Source: Pycnococcus provasolii (taxonomy: Eukaryota > Chlorophyta > Pseudoscourfieldiophyceae > Pseudoscourfieldiales). Taken from it: a stretch of DNA of 64,000 bases. Below the pieces are notes generated by a model. It had not been told where the DNA came from and searched no databases. It saw only the letters and a program-made list of their open reading frames with translations. Location of the stretch: the NCBI GenBank assembly GCA_049487715.1, contig CP150563.1:310001-374000 (forward strand), written 5' to 3'. Both the position numbers and the translations under genes were made by a program. Shown piece after piece: positions 30,531 to 39,660 of the stretch. Each line of letters opens with the position of its first letter. Position 1 is the first letter of the stretch.

Positions 30531-30884
30531 ATGGGAGCACGGAAGGATGCATTGGATTCCACAGACAGAAATCGCACAAATCCAAAAAACATGGGAAATT
30601 CCGGGAAAATTTCATACAACAATCTCAATCTCGTCGTCGCAATTGCGCATACCTTCACAGAGCGAGCCTCGTTGGTTGACAATGAGAATGAGAATGAGCG
30701 TCCTAATGAGAATCCTGAGCCGTCCGTCACTCCTCAAACGAACCACGAGCTCTTGAAGAGCCACTTGAAGCTTGAGGCAAGGGCAAGGCGCGCGCGACGA
30801 GAGAAGAGAAGGCGAGGAGAGGAGGCACCATGTGTTAGCTCTTCCCTCCCCCCCCCTCTCTCTCCAGGCAGCGAGGTTTCTTAA
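30531..30884 (+). CDS. Hypothetical small protein, 117 aa (low confidence)
   Basis: ATG at 30531 in a good context (CGCCATGGG) opens a 117-codon frame. The product is highly charged: an Asn/Lys-rich start, an NENENERPNENPEP segment from a GAGAAT-type microsatellite, and a very basic stretch (ARARRARREKRRRGEE). No domain, signal peptide or membrane segment is recognised. It lies 130 bp upstream of the lipocalin-like gene on the same strand, so it may instead be part of that gene's long 5' leader. Composition is unlike the GC-rich neighbours. Confidence 0.25.
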   Translation: MGARKDALDSTDRNRTNPKNMGNSGKISYNNLNLVVAIAHTFTERASLVDNENENERPNENPEPSVTPQTNHELLKSHLKLEARARRARREKRRRGEEAPCVSSSLPPPLSPGSEVS

Positions 30885-31014
30885 GGGCCGGCCGGCGTTG
30901 TAAATAAGAGGCTGGCTTTCAAGCCCCGACTTCGGTGCTCCTTCTCCTTGGGGCGCCTTAACTTAACCTCCGCCCCTCTTGCTCGAGCATCTTCCTCGCT
31001 CGAAAAGTACAGGT

Positions 31015-32112
31015 ATGGCGGAGCGTCGCGGCTCCTTTTCCGACGGAACGGCCAAGAGCGTGTTCGAGGACCGCTCGCCGCTCGCTGACATACCCGCGTT
31101 CCGCAAGGACTTCCGCGGGAAGATCCTTGGCACATGGAAGCTCTTCAGCGCGGTCGGCAAGGAGAACCCCGTCGCGTTCTGCGATCCGCCCGAGGCACTC
31201 CTGCGCACGACGTTCCCTCTCGGCGCGCAGAAGAGAGGCAACAACCGAGGAATCGCCTTCTTCTCTGACAAGGGCGACTGCGCGGTTTTCTGCTTCCACG
31301 AGTCCCACGAGGATGTGAAGCTCGGCTCCGAGGACCCGACAGCGGCGGTGGAGAACAGCTCGCTCGACGAGGTGGCGCACTGCTTCAAAACGCAGCTCTG
31401 CTTCGCAGGAACGTGGAAGGTGGCCAAGCTCGACCAGGAGATGGCCATCCGCGTTGCACAGACCACCTTCCCGAACTACCGCGACGAGTCCATCACGCGC
31501 CACGTCAAGCACCTGCGATCCACCGAGAGCACGAAGATGGAGCTTGCCACGCCCGTGATGCGAACCTCAGGTCTCGCGAGCGAGTACCAGTCGTTCCAGT
31601 GGATCAAAGCGCCGCCGTCCAGCCAGGAGCTCGTCACGCCGTGGATTGTTGGCGTCTGGGACATCTCCTCGTTCGAGGTGACGAAGAACGGCTCCACAGA
31701 TAAGTCCTTCCCGCTCGGCAAGTACCCGACCGGCGTCGCGTTCTACGACCCGGGAGGCTACTACGGCATCATCATCTCCGACTCCGCCGCGCCCGTCGTC
31801 AGCACGTCCAACTTCCTGTTCCTCAACACGCTCGCGTCGACGAAGGAGTGCAAGGCGTCGTACCAGGGTTCGTTCGCACTCTACGGCACGTACAGCACCA
31901 ACAGCACGACGTTCGTGCACCGCATCTGGCACTGCACGCTGCCCAACTGGAGCCACATGATCATGGAGACGGAGCACACATTCGACCGCATCAACCGCGA
32001 GTGCCTCATCACAACGGTGGCTGAGTCCGCGCCCAAGTCGGAGGGCTCGCACGTGGACCACATCTCTTCATCCGTCAAGGTTGTGCTTAAGATGAAGAAG
32101 CGCGCGTCGTAA
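31015..32112 (+). CDS. Protein with two tandem lipocalin-like (Lipocalin_5) domains, 365 aa
   Basis: Domain 1 begins GKILGTWKLFSAV (about residue 34) and domain 2 WIVGVWDISSFEV (about 208). Each opens with the G-x-W of a lipocalin-like barrel. Domain 2 continues PLGKYPTGVAFYDPGGYYGIII, then YGTYSTNSTTFVHRIWHCTLPNW, then a final strand DRINRECLITTV. This matches the PF13924 pattern as I remember it (PLG.x.P.GY..Y.PdGy; YsG.Y; VvH.v..s..pNW). Domain 1 is more diverged. The C-terminus is basic (KMKKRAS). Such barrels bind small hydrophobic ligands; none can be named here. No signal peptide, so cytosolic. ATG 31015 (MAERRGSF) is the first in frame; upstream codons are non-ATG. Confidence 0.8.
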   Translation: MAERRGSFSDGTAKSVFEDRSPLADIPAFRKDFRGKILGTWKLFSAVGKENPVAFCDPPEALLRTTFPLGAQKRGNNRGIAFFSDKGDCAVFCFHESHEDVKLGSEDPTAAVENSSLDEVAHCFKTQLCFAGTWKVAKLDQEMAIRVAQTTFPNYRDESITRHVKHLRSTESTKMELATPVMRTSGLASEYQSFQWIKAPPSSQELVTPWIVGVWDISSFEVTKNGSTDKSFPLGKYPTGVAFYDPGGYYGIIISDSAAPVVSTSNFLFLNTLASTKECKASYQGSFALYGTYSTNSTTFVHRIWHCTLPNWSHMIMETEHTFDRINRECLITTVAESAPKSEGSHVDHISSSVKVVLKMKKRAS

Positions 32113-32328
32113 ATGAGGCATTTTGTTGCAGAGAGCGCGTGTGTGTGAGTGTGTGAGTGTTTGTTTTGGAAACCGATTCGTTCCTAAATATCGTTTTTTT
32201 TCTTCTTCTTTTTCACCTCTCGGTTCCTTCCACGCCACGTGTGTTGTCGGCGGCTCACCACCGCCAATCACCAACCCAAAAAAAGAAAAACAACAAGCGC
32301 GTTTCCGACGTGAGAAAAAGCGCGCAAC

Positions 32329-34698
32329 CTAAGCGCTCGTGCGAACGACGAGCTTGCGTGCACCACGGTGCTCGAGCTCGCCACGCTGGATCATGCTCAC
32401 CATAGCGCGCTTCGCGACGCGCGGGTCGAAGCCAGTTCGCACCATCTCGTCCAGCAGCAGGCGCTCGCCGCGTGCAGCGCCCACCGCAAGGCGCTGTCGA
32501 AGAGCCTCCTCCGCGAGGATCACCTCCTCTCGCTGCTCGCTGCTCAGGGCTGCCGTGTGCACACCAGCCTCCGCAGCCTGCATCGTGCTCTGGTGGAAGA
32601 GCTCCCAAGCCATGATCGCGTGCTCCTCCGTCACCTCACGGCGAAGCTGCATCTTCGCGAGGCTCTCGGCGATACGCACGAGCGCCTCGAGCTGACGCAC
32701 GGTGATGGGCACAGCGGGAGCGTCCTCGTCACGCCTAGCAATGCGGCTTCGAATGCGGGTTCGCAGCTGCACGTAGCGTCCCTCGAGCAGGTCCGCCGCA
32801 CGGGCTGTCAGGCGAGGCGAGATGTTGCGGCGTGCGTAGGTGACGTACCTCTTGAGGAAGTCTTGCTTTGGGTCGCGGCGCGACTCGTCGGAGAGCATGC
32901 CCATGGCAGCGTCGTCCATGGTGCCGTCAATCGCCTCCGCCTCGCGCGCCTCCTTGTGAACGTTGATGACGTGGCTCGCAATCTGCACGTCGCGCTCGTA
33001 GTTGCGCGGATCCTTGACGATGAAGATGAGGTCGAAGCGCGACAGAATGGTAGTCTGCAGCTCGATGTTCTCGCTCGCGCTCGCGAGGTCGTCGTAGCGC
33101 CCGCTGGGAGGGTTTGCCGCCGCAAGCACCGCCGCACGCGCGTTCAGCACGGTCGTGATTCCAGCCTTGGCTATTGAGATGGTCTGCTGCTCCATCGCCT
33201 CGTGGATCGCGACGCGGTCCTCCGGTCGCATCTTGTCGAACTCGTCGATGCACACGACGCCGCCGTCTGCGAGCACCATGGCGCCGCCCTCGAGGTAGAA
33301 CTCGCCGCTCTGGGCGTCGCGGATTACGCTGGCGGTGAGACCTGCGGCACTCGATCCCTTGCCAGATGTGTAGACCGCGACGGGCGCGGTGCGCTCGACA
33401 AACTTGAGGAACTGGCTCTTTGCCGTCGACGGGTCGCCGAGCAGCAGCACATTCACGTCGCCACGCAGGCGGGAGGCATCAGGAAGGCTCTTGCGCCCTC
33501 CACCGAAGAGAAGGCAGGCGACAGCGCGCTTCACGTCGTCGTGGCCGAAGATGGACGGTGCAACACGCGCGAAGATCTGCTCGAGGCAGTCCTCTCGCTG
33601 CGCAAATGCTCGGAACTCCGCCTCCTCCTCGGCGCTGAACGTTTCGTCGTATCCGCTGGCGTTGCTCTCCGCCTCGAGGCCCACGCAGCGCAGGTACGGG
33701 TTGCGAACCGCCACGGAGGCCACCTTAGACCCCGCCTTGCTGTCCTGGCTTGTGAAGATGGAGTAGATGCCAACCATCGTAACGCGCGTTCCTGGCGAGA
33801 TGCGCTGCACGAGTGCGCGGTCGACAGCCACGGTGAGCGATCGCGGCGTTTCACCGCTGGGAACAGACTCGGGCGCCTCCTGCAGCTTGAGCGTCTGCTG
33901 GTCGATGTACTGGCTTTTCTCCGGCTCCACGACCCAAGGGTCGAGCGAGCACGGCTTTGCTCCCGGCTCGACGTTGTTGGCTAGGTTGCACGTGCGCGGG
34001 AGCTGCACGCCCCCGAATCCCGGCTTGCACGGGCAGAACATGACTCCAAGGCAGTCCTTGCACCTGACGCATATGGCGGTCGCCTTCGCCTTCGCCTTGC
34101 TTGCACCGATGACGATACCAGAGACGCGCACAAGTTTGGTGACGTTCTCCGACGTGAGGTTTCGCATGGTGGACGGTCCGAACTGGCTGTCGCTGTACAG
34201 GAGCACCTGCACGGGCGTTCGTTCCGGCTCTTCCCCGTTATCTTCTCTGTGCCTGGAAGCTGCGAGTACGTCCGCGGCGGCAAGTTCGAGCTGTTCGAGG
34301 TACTCCGACGGTCTTTCAATGAGGCACTCCGCGAGGTCTTTGTCGAACTGCTGCATGTGTTCCATTTTGACGCGTAGTCGCGTACGTGCGGCAAGTAGTG
34401 CGTCTCGGTAGATGAACGCCGTAGACACGTGGTCGGATCCTCCCAGAGCGTTGGTATGTAAGGCATCATCACCACCTGAGGTGGCACCAGCACCCGCAGC
34501 ACCGGCAGTGCCATTACCCGCCGCCCCCGCCGCCCCCGGTGCCCCTTGAAAGTTGCGAATGAATTCCGCAAATCGCGAGCGTGCCAATACGGGGTCCATA
34601 TTGGTGGAACCATTAAGAGGATTCCCATCGCCATCTTCTCCTGTGGCGAGGTACCTCTGATCGCTGTAGTACACGTTACCCTCGTCCCAGCCGGACAT
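32329..34698 (-). CDS. MCM5: Minichromosome maintenance helicase subunit MCM5, 789 aa
   Basis: The start MSGWDEGNVYYSD matches the MCM5 N-terminus (MSGFD...YSD). A zinc finger lies at about 209-245 (CVRCKDC...CPCKPGFGG...LPRTC). The AAA+ core has GDPSTAKSQ (Walker A, about 418), the MCM VCIDEFDKM (Walker B), and SRFDLIFIV (arginine finger). LPDASRLRGDVNVLLLGDP precedes it, also typical of MCM5. MCM2-7 is loaded at origins by ORC/CDC6/CDT1 and becomes the CMG replicative helicase; MCM5 contacts MCM2 at the gate. It is slightly longer than the usual ~730 because of a Gly/Ala-rich insert near residues 50-70 and a longer C-terminal winged-helix segment. Single exon; convergent with the lipocalin gene (216 bp). 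Confidence 0.97.
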   Translation of the reverse strand: MSGWDEGNVYYSDQRYLATGEDGDGNPLNGSTNMDPVLARSRFAEFIRNFQGAPGAAGAAGNGTAGAAGAGATSGGDDALHTNALGGSDHVSTAFIYRDALLAARTRLRVKMEHMQQFDKDLAECLIERPSEYLEQLELAAADVLAASRHREDNGEEPERTPVQVLLYSDSQFGPSTMRNLTSENVTKLVRVSGIVIGASKAKAKATAICVRCKDCLGVMFCPCKPGFGGVQLPRTCNLANNVEPGAKPCSLDPWVVEPEKSQYIDQQTLKLQEAPESVPSGETPRSLTVAVDRALVQRISPGTRVTMVGIYSIFTSQDSKAGSKVASVAVRNPYLRCVGLEAESNASGYDETFSAEEEAEFRAFAQREDCLEQIFARVAPSIFGHDDVKRAVACLLFGGGRKSLPDASRLRGDVNVLLLGDPSTAKSQFLKFVERTAPVAVYTSGKGSSAAGLTASVIRDAQSGEFYLEGGAMVLADGGVVCIDEFDKMRPEDRVAIHEAMEQQTISIAKAGITTVLNARAAVLAAANPPSGRYDDLASASENIELQTTILSRFDLIFIVKDPRNYERDVQIASHVINVHKEAREAEAIDGTMDDAAMGMLSDESRRDPKQDFLKRYVTYARRNISPRLTARAADLLEGRYVQLRTRIRSRIARRDEDAPAVPITVRQLEALVRIAESLAKMQLRREVTEEHAIMAWELFHQSTMQAAEAGVHTAALSSEQREEVILAEEALRQRLAVGAARGERLLLDEMVRTGFDPRVAKRAMVSMIQRGELEHRGARKLVVRTSA

Positions 34699-35573
34699 TA
34701 TGGTGTGATATCAGAGAGGGATGAGAGTGAAGTGATGGGAAAAGTGATGGGAAGTTGGGTTGTGATTGATGGGGCGGGAAAGTCCGTTCACATAAGGCGG
34801 GGGGAAAAGGGTCGGGGGAGGTGGTCCTGGAGGGGGAGGGGAAAAACAGCTCCTGGAAAATGAGGTAAAGAGGCGGGAATCTCACCCGGGGGGGTGTTTT
34901 TTCCCCCAGAAGTCCCAGACGCTTTTGCCTTCAGTCTCCCCAAAAGGCCTCTCCCTCTCGTGAGAAAAAAAAGGGTTGCGCAAACCGGTTGGGTCGTTGT
35001 GTGGAGTTGGGGATCCTCCATTGTCTCTGGTCTCTGGATGAGTTTTATCCTCTGTACTTCTACCCTATGATCAACCCTATGAGGTGGTTTCGTTTTGACT
35101 TTGGGGTTTTAGTTTTGGGGAACTGTTTTGGGGTGGTTTATAGTTCTGTGTTTTAGGGGTTTCGATTTTTTTTTCTGTTTTTTTTTTTTTTTCTCAGGTT
35201 AATTAGGGGTTACGCTCTCTCTCCTGTTTAGGGGTTACGTGACGTGCCGTGCCGTGCCATCACAGCCACAGGTTGCGTTGCATGCAGCATCCGCATCCGC
35301 ATCAGCATCTGCATCCGCATCCGCATCCGCATCCGCATCTGCGTTCGACATTTGGTGTTGTTGCATCAAAATCAAAAGAAGTACCTTAACCTTAGAGACT
35401 TTACCGTTCAGCAAACTTCACTCATTCGACATTATTCTAGAAAGACGTAGTAAGATGTGGGGTGCGACCACAGACTGCCTGGTGGTGGACGTGAGGTGGA
35501 GGAGGACAGTTTGCTCACGTCATACGCGCGCACAAATCCCTCTCCTCCTGGTCGTTCGTCGAACGAGCAGGGG
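34699..35573. promoter_or_regulatory. MCM5 / DUF1475 divergent intergenic region
   Basis: This 875-bp gap has no supported gene. Purine-rich and poly-T tracts (35167-35192) are present. Three TTAGGGGTT-type elements lie at about 35151-35165, 35202-35214 and 35227-35239. A GCATCC/GCATCT hexamer minisatellite spans about 35284-35346. Confidence 0.5.
35284..35346. repeat. Hexanucleotide minisatellite (GCATCC)n
   Basis: About ten GCATCC/GCATCA/GCATCT units lie upstream of the DUF1475 gene. Confidence 0.85.
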
Positions 35574-35936
35574 ATGTGGTCGTCGCGGAACTCTCTCAGC
35601 GTTACCGGGGCGCGGATTCTTACCGCGCTGGGTTCCCTGGTCATGCTCGTCGTCATCGCTTGGGCGATATCGGCGACAACAGGGAGTTTCGGCGAGCAAA
35701 TCACTTGGCTGCTCTCCAACCCTTGGGGCGTCGTCTCCCTCGTCGACCTGTACGTCGGATTCACGGTGTTCTCAATGTGGATCTGGTTCCGCGAAGGAAG
35801 CAAAGTCGCGGCAGCCGCGTGGACGGTCGCGATGATGACGACCGGATGGCTCGGCGGGAGCGTGTACGTGTTCAACTGCCTGAGGCAGTTTAAAGGCGAT
35901 TGGCAGTGGTTCTTCATGGGAAATAGGCGCCCTTAA
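35574..35936 (+). CDS. DUF1475 family membrane protein, 120 aa
   Basis: ATG 35574 (MWSSRNSLSVTGARIL) gives 120 residues with about four hydrophobic helices: ILTALGSLVMLVVIAWAI, GVVSLVDLYVGFTVFSMWIW, AAAWTVAMMTTGWLGGSVYV, and a C-terminal Phe/Trp-rich segment. The block NPWGVVSLVDLYVGFTVFSMWIWFREGS strongly resembles the plant/algal DUF1475 core (xPWxxxTLVDFYxNxxxxxxWVxYKES). Function is unknown in this family. The longer frame from 35457 has no ATG start, so it is not used. The stop (TAA) is followed within four bases by the dispersed 63-bp repeat (copy B). Convergent with the kelch gene, 223 bp between stops. Confidence 0.75.
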   Translation: MWSSRNSLSVTGARILTALGSLVMLVVIAWAISATTGSFGEQITWLLSNPWGVVSLVDLYVGFTVFSMWIWFREGSKVAAAAWTVAMMTTGWLGGSVYVFNCLRQFKGDWQWFFMGNRRP

Positions 35937-35939
35937 AAA

Positions 35940-36003
35940 CTGAGATCCCTCATTCAGTAAATGAAGTGTACTTTACTCTGTCCAACGGTCGGCCATTCAC
36001 ACA
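35940..36003 (+). repeat. Dispersed ~63-bp 3'-end repeat, copy B
   Basis: It begins CTGAGATCCCTCATTCAG, contains GTGTACTTTACTCT, and ends CCATTCACAC. It pairs with 1536-1598 and here starts four bases after the stop codon of the DUF1475 gene. Confidence 0.8.
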
Positions 36004-36159
36004 CTCCCCGCATTGAATGAATGAACGATTATATAAATAACTAAGAAGAAAGAAAAAGGCTTTGTATCGATACACTGAGAGAATTTCTTTTCCTTTTCAA
36101 AAGAAAATGAAATGAAGTGAAGCAGAAATTTTATCAGAAGAAGAAGGTAAGATCTTTCC

Positions 36160-38043
36160 TTAGGATTTCGTCTGGTACTCCTTGCTCTCCGACCACAGGA
36201 ACGAGCCGTCGTCGTAGATCGCCTTGACGCAGAACACGTAAGACGTGTTGGAACGAAGACCACTCACGCGGTACCGAACGTGCTTCCCCTGGCAAACCTC
36301 CTTCACAACACCCGTGTTCGTCGCAACCATCAGCTTGTAGCGGTCGACGCGGTCCTGATTCTTCGTCGGCGGGCGCCAGCTCACCTCCAGCGCATTCGGG
36401 CCACTCGGAATGCCAGACAGAAGCTCAAGACGGTCCGCCGCGTCGTCGTCGCCACCCTTGCGCTTCAACGCCTCCAGGTCCTCAGGAAGCTGGAACTCGA
36501 GCATCTGAAGCTCGTCGAGGCGATCAGCCTTGTAAGGCATCACGCTGATGATCGCCTTGCCGTAGAACGTCGTGTAGCGCGCACGCTTCTGCAGATTCAC
36601 AACCTGGTCCACGGGGTTTGTCATCTTCGCGTTCGGCTTCTGGCCCTCGTCGATGCACTCCCAAGAAAGCGTCTCCGTGTCGAGCGCCCATATGTCCGAC
36701 AGCTTGCGCGTTCCGTCGAAACCTCCGACGATCATCAGGTACTTGCCAATGCATCCGCTGGCATGGCACTCGCGAGCGCATGGCGGCGTTCCCGACGTGC
36801 TCGGATTCGAAATCCACATCTGCCTCTCCACCTCGAAAATCTGCAGGTCGCCGAGCACCTTCCCGCCGTCGTTCCCGCCGAACATCCAGAGCCGACGCCC
36901 ATCCTCGCTCGCGACGATCGTGTGGTCGCGCCGAGGGGTGGGACTCGGGCCGTACACGGACATCTGCGCGATGGAGCTCTGCTCGACGTCCAGCGAGTAG
37001 ATGTCCGACGAAAGAATCGTGCCGTTCGAGCCGCCGAATATGTAGATGCGCTCGCCGCACAGCGTCGCGGCGTGTCCCTCGCGCTGCGGAACAACGCCGC
37101 GAAGGTTCATCGTCGTCCACTTCATGCCGTCCGTGTTCAGCACGTGAACCTCATCCAGCACCGTGTGCATGCGCCGCCCTCCGATGACGACCAGCTTGTT
37201 CTTTGCCACAGCCGTCGAGGTGTGCCCGTGCCGTTCTGCCTGGTGGTTCGCCATGGCGCCCGGCGGCGCGTCCCACTCCATCTTCGACGGGTCGATGTTC
37301 GCCGCCAGCAGGGAGCTCGAACCCTCGACGCGGCTCTGGCCGCCGCACAGCACAATCTGCTTCGGCGACATGATGGTGAGCGTGTTATCCTCGCGGTCGG
37401 TGGCGTTATCGTGGTTGTGCAGGCGGAAACGCGACAGCGTCACCAGCCAAGGCTCGCCGAAGAAGATTGCAAGGCGCGTCGACCCGTTCGCCTTGAGCGT
37501 GAGGTCCTCGCACTCCTCGGTGCGCAGGTACAGCTCGTGCTCCCTCTCCTCAAGCGCATCGCGCAGTTTTTTGAGCTCCTCATCCTGCTCCGCAATAAGC
37601 GCATCCTGGTTCTGCACTGTCTTCTCGAGTGCCATCTTCTCCTTGAGAGTCTCGCTCGCCTCGTCGAGGCGCTTCTGCACCTCCTTGCGCTCCTGCGTCA
37701 TGCGTGCGATAGCCTCGTCACGCTCGATGACCACGGCGTCGAGCTCCTTCACCTTCCCCTCGAGGGTGTTGACGCGCTCCACCTTCTGTTGAATTTCGCG
37801 CTGCTTGTGCGTGAGGATATCCTCCGAGTCCTGCAGCGCCTTGGCGAGTTTGCTTTTGGTATCCTCGAGCTCGTGGTGATAGTTGGCCGCCTCGATCTTG
37901 CTCTGCGTGAGCTTATCCTTGTGGAACGCCATGTCCACCTGCATGTTCTGCTTCTCCGCCTCCATCGTCTGCTCGGCGAGCACAAGTTTCTCCTCGGGCG
38001 TGAGCGCGGCCGCACCCTTCTTGTCATCTTTCTTGGGCGGCAT
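36160..38043 (-). CDS. Coiled-coil / kelch / FN3 protein, probable ciliary, 627 aa
   Basis: It starts MPPKKDDKKGAA, a Lys-rich opening common in axonemal coiled-coil proteins. Residues about 18-190 form a continuous coiled coil (KLVLAEQTMEAEKQNMQVDM through EEREHELYLRTEECEDL). Kelch repeats occupy about 215-505 (HGHTSTAV...LVVIGGRR, EGHAATL...IYIFGGSNG, RDHTIV...LWMFGGNDG, ECHASGC...LMIVGGFDG). A fibronectin type III domain ends the protein (about 535-625: LEVSWRPPTKNQDRVDRYKL, NTSYVFCVKAIYDDG). I do not recognise a named orthologue. It is divergent from the axonemal dynein heavy chain with 1.6 kb between starts. Chlamydomonas outer-arm alpha dynein carries an N-terminal kelch domain, absent from this dynein, so a role as a separate dynein partner is an inference worth testing. 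Confidence 0.8.
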   Translation of the reverse strand: MPPKKDDKKGAAALTPEEKLVLAEQTMEAEKQNMQVDMAFHKDKLTQSKIEAANYHHELEDTKSKLAKALQDSEDILTHKQREIQQKVERVNTLEGKVKELDAVVIERDEAIARMTQERKEVQKRLDEASETLKEKMALEKTVQNQDALIAEQDEELKKLRDALEEREHELYLRTEECEDLTLKANGSTRLAIFFGEPWLVTLSRFRLHNHDNATDREDNTLTIMSPKQIVLCGGQSRVEGSSSLLAANIDPSKMEWDAPPGAMANHQAERHGHTSTAVAKNKLVVIGGRRMHTVLDEVHVLNTDGMKWTTMNLRGVVPQREGHAATLCGERIYIFGGSNGTILSSDIYSLDVEQSSIAQMSVYGPSPTPRRDHTIVASEDGRRLWMFGGNDGGKVLGDLQIFEVERQMWISNPSTSGTPPCARECHASGCIGKYLMIVGGFDGTRKLSDIWALDTETLSWECIDEGQKPNAKMTNPVDQVVNLQKRARYTTFYGKAIISVMPYKADRLDELQMLEFQLPEDLEALKRKGGDDDAADRLELLSGIPSGPNALEVSWRPPTKNQDRVDRYKLMVATNTGVVKEVCQGKHVRYRVSGLRSNTSYVFCVKAIYDDGSFLWSESKEYQTKS

Positions 38044-39660
38044 CGTTCCCCAATCGTTCGTTACTTACGCTTCCACGTGCGGTGCGCAGTGTGCCCGGCG
38101 CCCAACCCGTGAAGTGCCGCCCCCGTCCGCTGGGGCGCTGCAAGCTCGCAGCACTCGCACTCCAGTGGCAGTCGAGGTCCCAAGCGCTAGACCTGTGTGC
38201 GTGCACACAAGGCACAACGACGGACGGACGGACGCCACAACAGGCACAACACGGCAGCGCGCGTGCGTGCAGCTACAGGGCGAGCGACAGACCTGTTCCC
38301 CCTCCGGTGAAGGGCTTACCCCCAACACAGACGCACACGCGCACACGCTGCTGAGGCGAGGCGGGCGTTGAGGCTACCCGGTACTCCGGTAGCCTTGTTG
38401 TGTCGCCGCAGAGAGCTGAGCCTGACCTGACGGAGTGACGGAGGCGCTGCTTGGAGTCGCAGTGCCAGTGAAAGCGCCGAGGAAAGCAGTTAAGGTTAGT
38501 AGCCCTCCTCGCGACGCGCATCGCGCATCGCGCATCGCGACGCTCGACGATCCTGGCTGGAATCGAGACGATCAGCAAGGGCATTTAGCCATTTTACCAG
38601 GTGATTTACCACGCCGCACACGGAGCGTCAAGACCAAGCTACTAATGGTAGCGTCAAGGAGCGAGACTGGGAAGACGTTGCGCTACAACGTTTTACAAGT
38701 TGATGTGGGACCTATGCACATACTCGCTCGGTAGACGGCCTGGTACATAGACTACAGTACAGGGAAACAAGTCCATAAAACAGGCAATAATACGGGTATT
38801 CTTACCGGTACATATCGTTAACGGTGACGTGAACTCCTGCAGTCCTGCGCCGAGCCCTGCGGAATGCATGCAGCGGACCGTTGTGAGTTGTGACCAAGGT
38901 CCTTGGCAACCAACTCAACCAACGAACCAACCGCAAAAACATCAGCGAAAACAGTGGCAAAGCCCAAAGGGTGTCAAGAAGGAGTCCTGAACAAGGGAGA
39001 GCTGCCGAAGTGAGACCTGACGCACAAACACAAACGTTCTCGTTGACGTACAGTACACGGTACATCGTACATCGTACATCGTAGACTGCTTGCTGCGTGG
39101 TAAACATATTACATAAGAACTACGTAAGAGGCCAGCGAGCAGTTTGGGCCCATATCCTCGTCAACTGCAGTCACTCGCGGACAGTCCTGGTCTCGCGTCT
39201 CGCGCGGATCCACGAGAGAGAGCCTCGGACCTACTCTAAAGGTTTTAGGAGGTTGGCTCTGCTCTTAGGTTAGGTCTGAGGTCTGACCGGCACGCCAGTA
39301 TAAGAGTACGACACAGGCAACAGGGTCTGGTCTGGTAAACAGTGCAGTCCAAAGCTTTCTTTGCCAAAGCCCAAAGCCCAAAGTCCACACTCCACACTCC
39401 ACAGTGCAGTACCTCGTACGACAGACAGGACGAGCTGCACTGGGTCCCACCGCGAGACTGTGTTCGTCAAGACAAAGACAAAGACCCTCCGAAGAGCAAG
39501 AGCTCGCTCGTGTGTAAGGGAGTGCAGTGCAGAGTGGAGTTTAGCGTTGGAGCTGATCCTCGCGAGACCAATCGTCGCCAAACCAAACCCCTGTTTGTTG
39601 CCCCCCCCCCTCCCTTCGCCTCGGCGGAGCTCACACGTTCGTGCCCAGCCGCGTGTATCT
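38044..39660. promoter_or_regulatory. Divergent intergenic region between kelch protein and dynein, 1.6 kb
   Basis: No gene is supported; the frame open upstream of the dynein ATG lacks an ATG. It contains a 7-bp-stem hairpin (GGCTACC/GGTAGCC, 38372-38394), tandem GCGCATC units (about 38512-38545), ACATCGT triplication (about 39061-39083), and AAAGCCC and CACTCCA short tandem repeats (about 39363-39400). A C-rich stretch lies at 39601-39613 just before the dynein start. Confidence 0.45.

Noticed and set aside
38372-38394. Hairpin GGCTACC/GGTAGCC as a terminator
   Set aside because: Only a 7-bp stem in a divergent promoter region without a T tract; intrinsic terminators are not expected in a nuclear genome.
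39361-39660. Upstream extension of the dynein frame
   Set aside because: No ATG before 39661; the added residues look like translated promoter repeats.
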